From positions 10,430,551 to 10,494,550 of the forward strand of contig CM055105.1 of assembly GCA_029204225.1 (NCBI GenBank): a stretch of 64,000 bases of DNA. The letters are read 5' to 3'. The notes beneath the pieces are model-generated. The model was not told the origin of the DNA. It saw only the letters and a program-made list of their open reading frames with translations, and did no database searches. The stretch comes from Diphasiastrum complanatum. Lineage: Eukaryota; Streptophyta; Lycopodiopsida; Lycopodiales; Lycopodiaceae. Of the stretch, positions 49,463 to 61,093 are shown one piece after another; within the stretch, counting starts at the first letter, position 1; every line of letters begins with the position of its first letter. The position numbers and the translations under genes were made by a program.

Positions 49463-50135
49463 CTATACTACGAGAGATCTTTGACCCCACAATAAGCTTT
49501 AGTGTTCATAAGTTGAGGCAGGCTATGCAAAATCCTACTATTTATCATTGGAAAATGGCCAAGAGAGTGCTTAGATATATATCTTCAATTTTTGGTTTTG
49601 GTTGATTGTATAAAAGTGAAGATCTTTCTATTGTTAGTTATTCTGACTTGAATTTTGAAAGTGATAGAGCAGATCGAAAATCTACAATTGCTTATGTCAG
49701 GTATCTTGGAGGAAACTTGATATTTTGGCTTTCCAAAAAGCAGGATATTGTATCACTCTCATCATGTGAAGCTGAGTACAAGGCACTCACTACAACAACA
49801 AAGGAAGTGCTTTGGATCAAGAGGTTACCAGTGGAGCTAAAGATAATCATGGAAGAGTACCTACCTGTGATCATGTGTGACTACATTTCAGCCCAAGCCC
49901 TTGCCAACAACCCAATATTTCATGCAAGGAGCAAGCATATCGAAGTTGCACATCACTTCGTGAGAGAGAAGCTCATTGGAGGTGAAATCAAATTGGAGAA
50001 CATTGACACATCATCTTGTATTGCTGATATGCTCACCAAACCTTTGAGCAAAAGTTCCTTCATTAAGCATAGAGCCAATCTTGGAGTTATACCAAGATCC
50101 ATGTTCAAATCAATATAGATTATTTCTAGGAGGAG
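49463..50135 (+). pseudogene. pol: Copia I RT end and RNase H
   Basis: FDPTISFSVHKLRQAM and HWKMAKRVLRYISS (end of RT) are in frame with an early stop; from 49606 an open frame of 170 residues carries RNase H: SYSDLNFESDRADRKST, SSCEAEYKAL, KEVLWIKRL, NPIFHARSKHIEVAHHF and CIADMLTKPLSK. It has all features of a copia C-terminus and ends near a purine tract (AGGAGGAG). Everything upstream is missing. Confidence 0.85.
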
Positions 50136-50892
50136 TGTTAAAATTGAAAAACAATCCATATTGATTTCTTGGCTTGCTACAAATGTTGTACCATGTAAGT
50201 ATGTAGCTCATTAATGCAAAATGCCAAGCTTGGCCTACATAGAACTCGAGCTACATGGTTATGTAATATCTAGATTGATGAATACAACTTGCATATAGTT
50301 TGTAGACATAGAATTAGCAAAGTCATGCTTGTAGAAACTCGTGGCAATTCACATGCATTAATTGTAAGTGATCCATAGTGACATGCAAGGCATGCACAAA
50401 GTGTAATGGACACATGCATGACCATTTGGACATTTCTAGTTAGAACAAGTGCACTTGTAAAAAGTTGGTAGAATTTCATGCATGGCAAGTGACAAATGTC
50501 ATATAGACTCTAGATGTCACTTTAGATGTTATTTTTTAATGGATGGATGTGGTTCTACCTTGAGCTACCTCAAACTCCATAAATATGTGTAGCTCTCCTC
50601 ACAATCAATGATGAAGAACCAAAGTTTTGTAGCTATCTCATGTCATTTTGGATTTAAACTATTTTGCTTGTTAGCTCTCTTATACATTGATATCTTGTAC
50701 TTTTGCTCATTATTGATTCATTGCTATCATATTTAGCTGCTTAGCATGCTAGATTGTGGTTAAGCCATTTCTTCTGAACTAGATCTTGTTAATCAATCTA
50801 GAATCAGGTTATTGTGCTAATCACAAAGCTTAATTAGATCCATCATACTTGTGGACATTCCCCACACGTGTGAAATATGAAAATTTTGTCAG
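50136..50892 (+). repeat. 3' LTR of copia I
   Basis: Begins TGTTAAAATTG after AGGAGGAG; the proposed end AATTTTGTCA mirrors it imperfectly. Contains CACACGTGTG near 50863. The last 171 bp are also in the left arm (22399-22587). Confidence 0.65.
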
Positions 50893-51302
50893 TCCAAACC
50901 TATTTCCGGATATCGGGAAAGCCAACAATATATTAGTAAAAAAACCAGGGAGAATTGAAGAGCGAGGCTAGACATGTAATGATGCACATAGGCATGCTTT
51001 GCATATCTAGGCGTAATCCGATCTTGCAATGGTACTGCTAATTTCCATAGACTAGTTGCACTAGACTCAAATTTAGTTATTATATACATATCTTTTGTTC
51101 ATCTCAATGCATTTATCTAGTTTGTTTTATGTATTGATAATCATTTCTAATTTTGTGTTCAATCCATTGTCAACTGCCAAGGTGCACCGATGCAAATGTT
51201 GAGTTCACGTTCCTCATCCTCAGATGATGAGACAGGACCATCACATATAGGATCAAAGGCCTGGTTACACCAGAGAATATCATGCCCATGTGCACAATGT
51301 AA

Positions 51303-51307
51303 GTATG
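51303..51307. other. Target duplication of E (left)
   Basis: GTATG, repeated at 57622-57626; a single copy in the empty left arm. Confidence 0.95.
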
Positions 51308-52169
51308 TGTTGAAAATTGTCACTTCTCACTTGACATTGGTTCATGTAAATATTGATCAAACATTAGAATATGTTGATGATATGATTTCACACGTGTGGA
51401 GCATGTTCCCATGTGTGAAAGGATGTACTTTTCATGTTTGTATATATCCAAATTGATTTTGTATCATTCTAGTTAGTGTGAACATGAAATGACTAGTTTT
51501 TAGTCAAGTTGACTAGTCACCTACAAATTAGCTTTTCCTTGCATGTGCATGAGTAAATGCTCCCACATGGCAAGTGGATGTTCACATGTGTGTATAGAGT
51601 ACTAGAAGATAAGAGTTGACCATTTTCCTTAGATCCTATTTTGTAGGGAATATTCCTATATTCTAGGAGACTAGCTTTTTGGATTTTAGTCATATTCTAG
51701 AAGGTCAACTATTGGATAAGGATCAAGGATGGATCAAATGGATAGATATGAGTGATGTGGCACTCTTCACACGTGTGAAGGCCTGCTGGACTGTACCAGA
51801 CTCATGGATGTACTTGATCCATAAAAGGATCATCATTTTGCTAAGAAAATAGATGAGACTTTTGCACTCTACACTTTTGTGAGATTTCTAGTCATTTGTC
51901 TTGTGATTTTTATGCATGATTGCTATCTAGTATCATTGTACTTGTTGTTTCAGGTGCAGGCCGTACAGTGGACAGTACTCCACACGTGTGAAGCCGCTCT
52001 CACTAAAAAATGATGTGTTGATCCATTGCTCTTGCTTAAATCCAAGTGTAGTGAATCTAGATCAAGATCTAATGTGTAGAACTTGATAGATTCATTGATT
52101 AAGCAACCAATAACTCTCTATGATTGTAAAGTACAATCATTATTGTCCTAAAAACTGTAAAATTTATCA
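51308..52169 (+). repeat. 5' LTR of E
   Basis: TGTTGAAAATTG to AATTTATCA. ATAAAAGG at 51821-51828 is the likely TATA box, inside GATCC...GGATC. CACACGTGTG occurs at 51389, 51768 and 51981; the last follows GGCCGTACAG and AGTACTC and would be in the transcribed leader. Confidence 0.95.
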
Positions 52170-52182
52170 TGGTATCAGAGCT
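52170..52182 (+). other. Primer binding site of E
   Basis: TGGTATCAGAGCT adjoining the LTR. Confidence 0.9.
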
Positions 52183-52765
52183 AAGTAAGAGAGTGATCAT
52201 TGAATCATAAATCTTGTAAAGATCATTGGCAAAATTTGTTTTTTGGCCAATACTAGTGAGGGCGAGTTCTTCTAGAGTGATAGCTTGTAATCATTTGGAT
52301 CAAAACGACTTGGAGGCTGTGTATGTACTTTTCACACGTGTGAAACCGTACAGCAACTTTCAATTCAAGTTACTTTGTGTTTTTTGGTCCCAAAATCACA
52401 ATACTAGTTCATTTTTGGTGCCTTTTGAAGCATAGTATTGATCTAGATTCATTCTAACTAATGCCTATGACCAAATAGTGTTTTGGATCATTGAAGCATT
52501 TCTTTTTAGAGTCTAAGATCAGATCTAAGAGGCTGATTTGTTCAGATCCTTAGTTGAAGTGAAATCTCTAAGAAAAGTGTAAAGCAATTTTTTTTTGTGA
52601 GAGTGAAAGCTAGAAATTTTTGGTAAGATCTTTGAGTATCATTCAAGCTTGTGTGTTAGTTTGATAGAGACAAGCCTATAGGCATTCTAGTAAGCTTTAG
52701 GCCACTTCATAGATCTTTTAAAATTCAAAAATCTTTGTGATTTTTAAAAGAGCATTCATTCTAAA
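52183..52765 (+). other. Leader of E
   Basis: 583 bp, non-coding. TTTCACACGTGTGAAA at 52330-52345 followed by CCGTACAGC, about 160 bp after the LTR. Confidence 0.8.
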
Positions 52766-55700
52766 ATGTCATCCATGGGTGGATATTTGATGGAATCAAG
52801 TGAGAGACTCACTTCCACAAATTATTCCATTTGGAAAGTGAGAATGGAATCACTCCTAGTGATCCATGATCTATATGACATAGTTCAAGGAGTAGAGGAA
52901 GAGCCTCAAACTCCCCAAGAACAAGCCAAATACAAGAAGAGAGCAAGATTAGCTCTACATTGCATAAAGTTAAATGTATGCAATGACCTCTTGAAAGAGG
53001 TGTCTTCTTGTACCTCATCCAAAGAGGCTTGGGATTCATTAAAGAGCATTTATGAATCCAACAATACTTCAAGAATCCTCATGCTAAGAAATCAAGTTTT
53101 CCAAAGCATGAAAGGAAGTGGAGAGAGTGGACAAGAGTATGTTCTTAGGATCAAATCTCTTAACAAGGAGTTAAGTGCAATAGGAGAGAAGATCCAAGAT
53201 CAAGAACTAGTACAAATCATTTTGAATGGTCTAAGTGATGAGTTTACCAACTTAGTCCAATCATTTGCCATTCAAGACTCTCTTCCATCCATTGAAAAGT
53301 TGCACAATGTTCTTGTGGCCGAGGAGAGTAGGCTTCTACACCTCAAGACAAGAATGGATAGCATGTCACTTAATGGAGGAGAGGAGAAAGCTAACTTTAC
53401 ATCTAAAGGCAAGAAAAAGCAAAATCCATTCAAGAAAAATCAAGGCAAGGAGGCCGAGATGAAGAATGGAGGATCTACCTCCAAAGGCAAAGTGAAGAAC
53501 AAGGCAAAACTAAAGTGTTTCTTTTGTGGAAAGAAAGGACACTTTGCCTCAGAATGCTACTTGAAGAAGAATCAACAAGCCAAAGGAGATCAAGGGAACA
53601 TTGCTCAAGAGGAAGAATATGAGGATGGATTCAACACATCCTTAATGGTTGCATCTACACCAACTTCAAGTCAAGACACATGGTGGATAGATAGTGGGGC
53701 TAGTTCCCACATGTCCTTTAACAAGCATTATTTTTCTACTCTTCTATCTTGTAATGACTCTAAGAAGTCAATATACACTGCTAGTGATCAAGCATGCAAG
53801 ATAGATGGCATAGGATCTATACCTCTTTGTTTAGGCACATCTAAAAGGATAGATCTAGATAATGTTTTGTATGTTCCTACCATTTCAAGAAACTTGCTTA
53901 GTGTAGGACAATTAATGGACAATGGACTAGATGTACATTTCAAGAATGGAGTTTGTTCCATCTTGAAAAATGATAAGTGCATAGCTAGTGGCATTAAGCA
54001 AGGTAGACTTTTCAAGTTGGATGCTAATGTTGCAAGTGAAAGTGTGAACTTGGCTAGGGAGGAGCTAACTCAAGTGGAGCTTTGGCATAAGAGATTAGGC
54101 CATCCTAATCTTCAATCTATGGAGTCAATGGCAAGCAAGGAACTAGCTCTCGGCCTACCAAGAGCTTTCAAGAAGTGTGGAAAAATGTGTGAGGCATGTG
54201 GCCTTGCAAAGTCACACAAATCTTCTTACAAGAAATCTTCATCAAGATCTCTCTCTCCCTTGGATCTCATACATTCTGATGTACATAGTTTTTCACATGC
54301 AAGTAATGGAGGTGCCTTGATGTATGTAACTTTTATAGATGATTGTACTAGATTCACATGGATTGAGTTACTATCAAAGAAAAATCTTGTTTATGAAGCT
54401 TTCATTAAGTTCAAGTCTCTAGTAGAGAAACAACTTAGTACTTCTATCAAAGCACTAAGATGTGATAATGGAGGAGAGTACACCTCCAATAAAATGAAAG
54501 ACTTTTGTGAGATCAATGGTATTAAGTTACAATACACTTGTTCCTACACCCCTCAACAAAATGGGGTGGCCGAGAGGAAAAATAGGAGTCTATGTGAGTG
54601 TGCAAAGTCCTTGAGGCTTGATGCATCACTTCCCATCTCATTTTGGGGAGAAGCCATAACATGTGCTAATTATTTGTGTAATAGACTTCCTAGTAGTGCT
54701 ATAGATGGGATCTCACCTTATCAAGCCTTGTTTGATAAGAAACCCAATGTAAAATATTTGAAGATCTTTGGATGTACTTGTTATGTACACATTCCTTTGG
54801 AGACTAGAAGGAAAGAAGATGCTACCTCCTTCAAAGGAATCTTTGTTGGCTATGGAGAAAATAGCAAGGGATATAGGATATATGATCCTACATCCAAGAA
54901 AGTAAAGGTAAGCAAGGATGTACTTTTTGATGAGTCACAATTTGCTAAGAGCTTGTCAAATGGATCTAACCCATTGTGCATTGAAGATCTTGACAAATCC
55001 GAGGAGGATCTTGACAAACCCGAGGAGGATCATGACAAACCCGAGGATGGAGATTTGGATCCAAGTCAAAAGGGGCCAAGAAGATCATCAAGGAGCAAGG
55101 CCGAGCCCTCAAGGCTTACCTATGTGGACAAGGGAAAGCAAAAGGAAGGCTCTACATCTTCTACCTCTTACTCTTTTTTAGCTACATTGATTGAAGAACC
55201 ATCATCTTTTGAAGAAGCATGTAAATCTAAAGTTTGGAGAGATGCAATGCAAGTAGAGTATGATGCATTAGAAGAAAATCATACTTGGAATCTTGTAAAT
55301 CTTCCAAGAGGAAAGAAACCACTTGCATGTAAGTGGATTTATAGAATTAAGTACAATCAAGATGGATCTATTAGTAAATACAAAGCTAGGCTTGTTGCTA
55401 AGGGATTTCTTCAAATAAAAGGATTGGATTATGAAGAAACATTTGCACCTGTAGCTAAGCTTGTAACTATTAGATTAATCATTTGCATTGCTACTTTGTT
55501 CAAATGGGATCTCTACCAAATGGATGTGACAAATGCCTTCTTGAATGGCTTCTTAGAAGAGGAAATCTACATGATGCAACCCGAGGGCTTCATCAAGATT
55601 GGTGAGGAGCAAAAGGTGTGCTACTTAAGGAAGAGCCTATATGGCTTGAAGCAAGCACCTAGAGCTTGGTACTCTAGGTTGCATGATTTTCTCTATTCCC

Positions 55701-56746
55701 TTGGCTTTGTACTAAGTGCTTATGAACCTTCTTTATATTTCAAATGTAATGAAGGAAAGATCATCATTTTGGTTCTTTATGTTGATGACATCATTATGAC
55801 AGGAAATGATGATGATGGCATAGGCAAAGTAAAAGTTGACTTATCTAGTGAGTTCAAGATGGTAGATCTAGGCTTCCTAAAGTTTATACTTGGGATAGAA
55901 GTGTCTAGAAGTAGCAATTGTACTTTCATAAGTCAATCTAAGTATGCTACTTCCATTCTTGAAAGATTTGGTATGAAAGATTGTAAGGGGATTGACATCC
56001 CTATGGAGCATGTTGTGAAAGCAACTAATGAAGGTGATGAAGCATCCTTTGAGGACATCACTCTCTTTAGGAAGCTTATAGGCTCTCTAATCTATTTAAC
56101 CATCACTAGACCTGACTTAAGTTTTTGTGTAAGCAAGTTGAGTCAAAGTATGCAAGCTCCTTTAATTCATCATTGGAAAAGTGCCAAGAGAGTACTTAGA
56201 TATGTTTCTAGTACTAGATTTTTTGGTATACTTTATGAAGGATCTAACTTGCACTTGAGAGCCTACTCGGATTCAGATTTTGCAGGTGACAAGATGGATA
56301 GGAAGTCCATTAGTGCATTTGCAACATTTCTTTGTGGAGGAGTGATATCTTGGCTTTCCAAAAAGCAAGATACAATCTCACTATCTTCTTGTGAAGCCGA
56401 GTACAAGGCATTGACTTCAACAACCAAAGAGCTCTTATGGCTAAGAAGACTCTTGATGGAACTACATGTGCTAGAGGCCGAGGAGATCCCTTACATATTT
56501 TGTGACAATCAAGCTTCTCAACAAATTGCTTCAAATCCTATCTTCCATGCTAGAACAAAGCATATTGAGATAGCTCACCACTTTGTGAGGGAGAAGGTAC
56601 AATCCAAGGAAGTGCAACTACATCATGTACCATCATCCGAATGCATAGCTGATATCTTAACCAAACCATTGTCCAAAGATCCATTTTTTAAGTTAAGATA
56701 TGCTCTTGGAATTGTAGATAGATGTACACTAGATTTGCCAAGTTAG
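52766..56746 (+). CDS. gag-pol: Ty1/copia gag-pol polyprotein of E, intact
   Basis: 1326 residues, full length for copia. Gag: DUF4219/UBN2 core (NYSIWKVRMES near 19, AWDSLKSIYES near 88), knuckle CFFCGKKGHFASEC at about 251-264. Protease: WWIDSGASSHMS, catalytic Asp near 309. GAG-pre-integrase to 480 with LWHKRLGH and CEAC (HHCC zinc). Integrase core: Asp ~505, Asp ~567 (CDNGGEY), Glu ~603 (NGVAERKN), a D,D35E arrangement. RT: QMDVTNAFLNG and YVDDIIMTGN at about 1005. RNase H: SDSDFAGD near 1168, SSCEAEYKAL, FCDNQ near 1246. C-terminus ADILTKPLSK. A short acidic three-fold repeat (DKPEED) sits near 742-760. No stop, frameshift or lost catalytic residue. The start Met matches that of A and B by position. 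Processing by the internal protease is inferred from the family. Confidence 0.97.
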   Translation: MSSMGGYLMESSERLTSTNYSIWKVRMESLLVIHDLYDIVQGVEEEPQTPQEQAKYKKRARLALHCIKLNVCNDLLKEVSSCTSSKEAWDSLKSIYESNNTSRILMLRNQVFQSMKGSGESGQEYVLRIKSLNKELSAIGEKIQDQELVQIILNGLSDEFTNLVQSFAIQDSLPSIEKLHNVLVAEESRLLHLKTRMDSMSLNGGEEKANFTSKGKKKQNPFKKNQGKEAEMKNGGSTSKGKVKNKAKLKCFFCGKKGHFASECYLKKNQQAKGDQGNIAQEEEYEDGFNTSLMVASTPTSSQDTWWIDSGASSHMSFNKHYFSTLLSCNDSKKSIYTASDQACKIDGIGSIPLCLGTSKRIDLDNVLYVPTISRNLLSVGQLMDNGLDVHFKNGVCSILKNDKCIASGIKQGRLFKLDANVASESVNLAREELTQVELWHKRLGHPNLQSMESMASKELALGLPRAFKKCGKMCEACGLAKSHKSSYKKSSSRSLSPLDLIHSDVHSFSHASNGGALMYVTFIDDCTRFTWIELLSKKNLVYEAFIKFKSLVEKQLSTSIKALRCDNGGEYTSNKMKDFCEINGIKLQYTCSYTPQQNGVAERKNRSLCECAKSLRLDASLPISFWGEAITCANYLCNRLPSSAIDGISPYQALFDKKPNVKYLKIFGCTCYVHIPLETRRKEDATSFKGIFVGYGENSKGYRIYDPTSKKVKVSKDVLFDESQFAKSLSNGSNPLCIEDLDKSEEDLDKPEEDHDKPEDGDLDPSQKGPRRSSRSKAEPSRLTYVDKGKQKEGSTSSTSYSFLATLIEEPSSFEEACKSKVWRDAMQVEYDALEENHTWNLVNLPRGKKPLACKWIYRIKYNQDGSISKYKARLVAKGFLQIKGLDYEETFAPVAKLVTIRLIICIATLFKWDLYQMDVTNAFLNGFLEEEIYMMQPEGFIKIGEEQKVCYLRKSLYGLKQAPRAWYSRLHDFLYSLGFVLSAYEPSLYFKCNEGKIIILVLYVDDIIMTGNDDDGIGKVKVDLSSEFKMVDLGFLKFILGIEVSRSSNCTFISQSKYATSILERFGMKDCKGIDIPMEHVVKATNEGDEASFEDITLFRKLIGSLIYLTITRPDLSFCVSKLSQSMQAPLIHHWKSAKRVLRYVSSTRFFGILYEGSNLHLRAYSDSDFAGDKMDRKSISAFATFLCGGVISWLSKKQDTISLSSCEAEYKALTSTTKELLWLRRLLMELHVLEAEEIPYIFCDNQASQQIASNPIFHARTKHIEIAHHFVREKVQSKEVQLHHVPSSECIADILTKPLSKDPFFKLRYALGIVDRCTLDLPS

Positions 56747-56759
56747 AAGTGAGGAGGAG

Positions 56760-57621
56760 TGTTGAAAATTGTCACTTCTCACTTGACATTGGTTCATGTA
56801 AATATTGATCAAACATTAGAATATGTTGATGATATGATTTCACACGTGTGGAGCATGTTCCCATGTGTGAAAGGATGTACTTTTCATGTTTGTATATATC
56901 CAAATTGATTTTGTATCATTCTAGTTAGTGTGAACATGAAATGACTAGTTTTTAGTCAAGTTGACTAGTCACCTACAAATTAGCTTTTCCTTGCATGTGC
57001 ATGAGTAAATGCTCCCACATGGCAAGTGGATGTTCACATGTGTGTATAGAGTACTAGAAGATAAGAGTTGACCATTTTCCTTAGATCCTATTTTGTAGGG
57101 AATATTCCTATATTCTAGGAGACTAGCTTTTTGGATTTTAGTCATATTCTAGAAGGTCAACTATTGGATAAGGATCAAGGATGGATCAAATGGATAGATA
57201 TGAGTGATGTGGCACTCTTCACACGTGTGAAGGCCTGCTGGACTGTACCAGACTCATGGATGTACTTGATCCATAAAAGGATCATCATTTTGCTAAGAAA
57301 ATAGATGAGACTTTTGCACTCTACACTTTTGTGAGATTTCTAGTCATTTGTCTTGTGATTTTTATGCATGATTGCTATCTAGTATCATTGTACTTGTTGT
57401 TTCAGGTGCAGGCCGTACAGTGGACAGTACTCCACACGTGTGAAGCCGCTCTCACTAAAAAATGATGTGTTGATCCATTGCTCTTGCTTAAATCCAAGTG
57501 TAGTGAATCTAGATCAAGATCTAATGTGTAGAACTTGATAGATTCATTGATTAAGCAACCAATAACTCTCTATGATTGTAAAGTACAATCATTATTGTCC
57601 TAAAAACTGTAAAATTTATCA
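56760..57621 (+). repeat. 3' LTR of E
   Basis: 862 bp, follows GAGGAGGAG; same sequence as the 5' LTR by eye. Confidence 0.95.
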
Positions 57622-58339
57622 GTATGCACTGCGACGAGAGCGACGTACCACTATATCACATGTTCGCATGTATGGTCAGATTGAGAGGGAGTCATTATTT
57701 GTGCGGACAGAGGTCGGTTCTTTGTGAGTTATACTTTGCAAACCTCTTTGTATTGCTAAAATTAAATAAATGATTGCACGCTCCTTTTCTATGTATGTTG
57801 TTTGGCACCCTTTTTGATTGGAGAAATATTCAGTTATTCTTGATTGTTGTTGCACTTGTATTGTGTAGGGTGATGATTCACGCTCACATGACTATCGAAG
57901 AATTCAACCAGATATTGCCATGCAATCCGCAAGATTCAGACATGCAAGTGCACGAGAGCCACCATTTTCCTCGCATACACCACTTGTGGACTTGCACGAA
58001 GAGATGTCCTGAGAAGACACAACACACGAGGATGTGCCATTCACATTGCATGATCACGAGGGGGACATGGATGACATGATGAATGATGATGTGTGGCTTG
58101 GCATCCAATCCTTTGTACGAGGGTGCACAAATGTCAAAGTTGCAAACTTGTTTGTTACTTTTGAACTTGCAAACTAAGTACGGGTGGTCGAATGCGAGCG
58201 TGACAAAGTTGTTTGGGTAAGCTTGCTTGCTTCATGATGTGTGTTATAGGCAAATTGCTCTAATCTTGTTTTATTTTTAATTCATGCGTTGCGAGAAACT
58301 ATACATAACTAATTACGTAAATTTATATTTTGTCGTAAT

Positions 58340-58777
58340 TTGCTCAGGAAAATGTGGCCCCCAAATAACACCATGGCGACGTCTCGACAAGAAGCCAAGA
58401 AAATGCTATCCACGGTCAGCATGGATTACAAGAGCATCCATGCATGTCCCAACAATAGCATATTATATCGAGATGAGTTTGAGGAGACAAGCACGTGTCC
58501 ACGTTATGGGGAACGCCACTATAGGCAAGATTTACAAGGAGCGACCATACCTGCCAAGGTGGTAAGACATTTTTCCATCATACCTAGGATATGCTACATG
58601 TTTAAGTGTAATTTTATCGTGGAGTTAATGACATTTGACCCTCTGTATAAACCTCTCTATAAATGTCTCAAAAACAAGTTCAAATTCGGTAGGCTTATAC
58701 CAAGGTCAGCCTCAGTACACGCTCAAACTAGATTTAATATTCTGATGTATGTCCTAGGCCTTCTAGTGGATTTATAA
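58340..58777 (+). pseudogene. CACTA TNP2 fragment (right)
   Basis: Open frame with SRQEAKKMLSTV, IHACPNNSILYRDEFEE, CPRYGERHYRQDL and IPAKVVRHFSIIPRI, the plant TNP2 motif series. Its C-terminal part (ELMTFDPLYKPLYKCLKNK onward) is translated subterminal repeat, not transposase. Versus the left copy it has NNS for NDS and a longer open tail. The DDE-type catalytic region is missing. Confidence 0.75.
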
Positions 58778-58958
58778 CCCTCTCTATATCCCTCTCTATA
58801 AATGTTTCAAAACCAAATTCAAATTTGGTAGGCTTATTCCGAGGCCAAATACCGGACCTGAGGCTCAAGCATTCCGCTCCCCGCGCGACTCATTTTAAAA
58901 ACTATCTTTCAAAGAAACGCTCAAAAAAAGCCTTGGAAATCGTCTGCCTCTTGTAGTG

Positions 58959-59315
58959 CTTGCTATCAAGTCTCTATGAGACTCACGATGTAACCACAAG
59001 ATTACATCTTAGAAGGAAGTTCTTACTCTTAGCATGTCTGATTCTACTGCCATCACTTCTCACATCAACAACTTCAAGTCCCAGTAGATCAGTTATCAGC
59101 TGTAAAATATTCTATTTAAGATGATGATGTCATCATGATCTTGTTTTCTTCTCTTCCAAAGTCCTATGAGCACTTTGTGGTGATGATCTCCACACAACTC
59201 GACCTCACTCTTCAAAAGGTAATCGATCATCTTCTTCAAGAAGATGCGGAGAAAGACTAGCAGCCTGTTTATCAAAGACAAATCCATGGCTCTATACACC
59301 AAGAAGAAAGACTAT
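58959..59315 (+). pseudogene. gag: Copia H gag fragment (right)
   Basis: Right-arm copy of 20317-20661: YETHDVTTRLHLRRKF, MSDSTAITSHINNF, SYEHFVVMISTQLDLTLQKV and the following HLLQEDAEKD region. Interrupted by stops and a frameshift. Begins at the CACTA terminus and ends at an LTR fragment. Confidence 0.7.
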
Positions 59316-59619
<304 letters not shown>

Positions 59620-59998
59620 ACATATGACTTTTCACAAAGAGTACTTCACTTTTTTGTTGGCATATGGAGATGACAAGAGGGTAATTTACAAGGCCAATGA
59701 TGGTGAGTGTGCAATCAAAAGAATTGGCACAATTCCTATTTCTCTCTCTACAAATAGAAATGTTCATTTGGAGGATGTCTTGTTTCTTACATCTATTACC
59801 AAGAATTTGCTTAGTGTGAGTCAATTGCTAAGTAAAGGCTTCAAATTTAAGTTTGATGGAGATGCTTGTATGATCAAAAGAAAGGATATCTTGATTGGAA
59901 AAGGTAAGTGGCAAGGGAAGTTGTTCAAACTATGTGCTTGTATTATTGCTAACCAGGTTGGATGTGTTGCAAGAGACAGATGTTACATACCTATGTAA
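59620..59998 (+). pseudogene. pol: Copia H protease/GAG-pre-integrase fragment (right)
   Basis: 125 codons: HMTFHKEYF, DDKRVIYKANDGE, IGTIPISL, NLLSVSQLLSKGF and GKLFKLCACI. Versus the left copy it has KAND for TANN and LCAC for LYAC, so the copies are close but not identical. The catalytic protease box is absent. It is isolated between two LTR-derived segments. Confidence 0.75.
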
Positions 59999-60033
59999 CT
60001 AGCAGTACTTCAGACCCCTAATAGTCCATTTAA

Positions 60034-61080
60034 TGTTGGGGGCTAAATGGCAAGGTACCCTTAGGATTAAGGGTATGTGCCCTTGGATAAGGACATGCAA
60101 GTGACTATACTTTAGTTGGAGGTATGGAGTCACGTGACCCTTGGATAAGAGGTACCCTTAGTATTAAGGGTAGGTTCCTTAGATTAAGGTACTAGTGTCC
60201 TTGGTTAAGGACAGGTAGGTGTCTATGCCTTGGATGGAGGTATGGAACCTAGAGAGGTGGTAGAAAGTCATTGGATGACTATTTTTTCTAAACCTTGGGC
60301 CTCAACCTTGAACCATGTCACTTTATTGGTCTAGGACCAAAGTATACTTGCACAACTTGGGCAATGGGACCTAGTAGAAGGGCGCTCTTCTAAAGTGTCG
60401 ATTGAGTTCCCAACTCCCACAAGAAAGGCATTCAAAGAGTCATAGGTTATGGAAGGAGTCTCTTGACATTCCATAAGCCTATGAAGGCTCTTGGAGATTC
60501 TTTAACTCTTCTAGGCTTCTCTCTCTCTCATTGGATGAGCATGGAACTCCATAGTGCATTGGAGGGGTCCATGGGCCATCTATATGAGGGTAGTAGGGCG
60601 CCCATTGGGAGGGGGGGGGGGGGGGGGGGGGGGGAGATCTCTCTTGTTTGCTTGGCTTATGCTCTAGTGTTGCTACTAGTGTGTAGAGTGCTTTCTTGTC
60701 GTAGTATGTTTGAGGTTTGGATCTTGCTTATGGTATGGGACGTAAGTAGGGTTTGGATCTTGAGTATGCTATGGAGTGTTGTGGTATGCTTGTGATTTGT
60801 TTATGGTTAGCAAGGGGGTGCTAGATAGGTCTTGCTTGGAGCTTGGATCTAGCTATGGTTGGGTGGTGAATACTTGAGGCCAGCTTGTTATCTATCTTTG
60901 TGTTTAAAGAGTAGGGACACAGGTGGAGGAGAGATCCTTGGAGGCTTGCAGATCCTTACTTGCAGGTGGAGGCATCCTAGCTTGGAGTTGGGGAGCATCT
61001 TGAAGCTTGTAGGTTGCTTGGAGGATATTTGGAGGCTCTATCTTGGATTTGGAGGACTTCCTCACGTCTACTTGTAAAAG
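60034..61080 (+). repeat. LTR of copia H (right copy)
   Basis: TGTTGGGGGCTAAATGG to the primer site, ~1047 bp. It includes a G-run of 23 at 60611-60633, against 13 in the left copy. Ends GTAAAAG, so the boundary is approximate. Confidence 0.6.
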
Positions 61081-61093
61081 TGGTATCAGAGCT
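61081..61093 (+). other. Primer binding site of copia H (right)
   Basis: TGGTATCAGAGCT after the LTR. Confidence 0.75.

Larger units (their letters stand above)
51308..57621 (+). mobile_element. Copia E, intact and probably young
   Basis: 6314 bp with two 862-bp LTRs in which I see no difference, a perfect 5-bp target duplication, primer site, uninterrupted gag-pol and purine tract. The pre-insertion site is preserved in the left arm at 21996-22000. Everything needed for autonomous retrotransposition appears present. Confidence 0.97.
50893..58958 (+). mobile_element. CACTA (En/Spm) element, right copy, split by E
   Basis: Transposase-associated segment 51180-51307 (SCPCAQCK) continues after E at 57627 (ALRRERRTT, HVRMYGQIERE), then TNP2 pieces at 57884-58560 and subterminal repeats, ending GCCTCTTGTAGTG at 58958. 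Structure as in the left copy. Confidence 0.75.

Noticed and set aside
60601-60634. G-quadruplex regulatory element in the G-run
   Set aside because: Homopolymer differs in length between arms and may be affected by sequencing; no other support.
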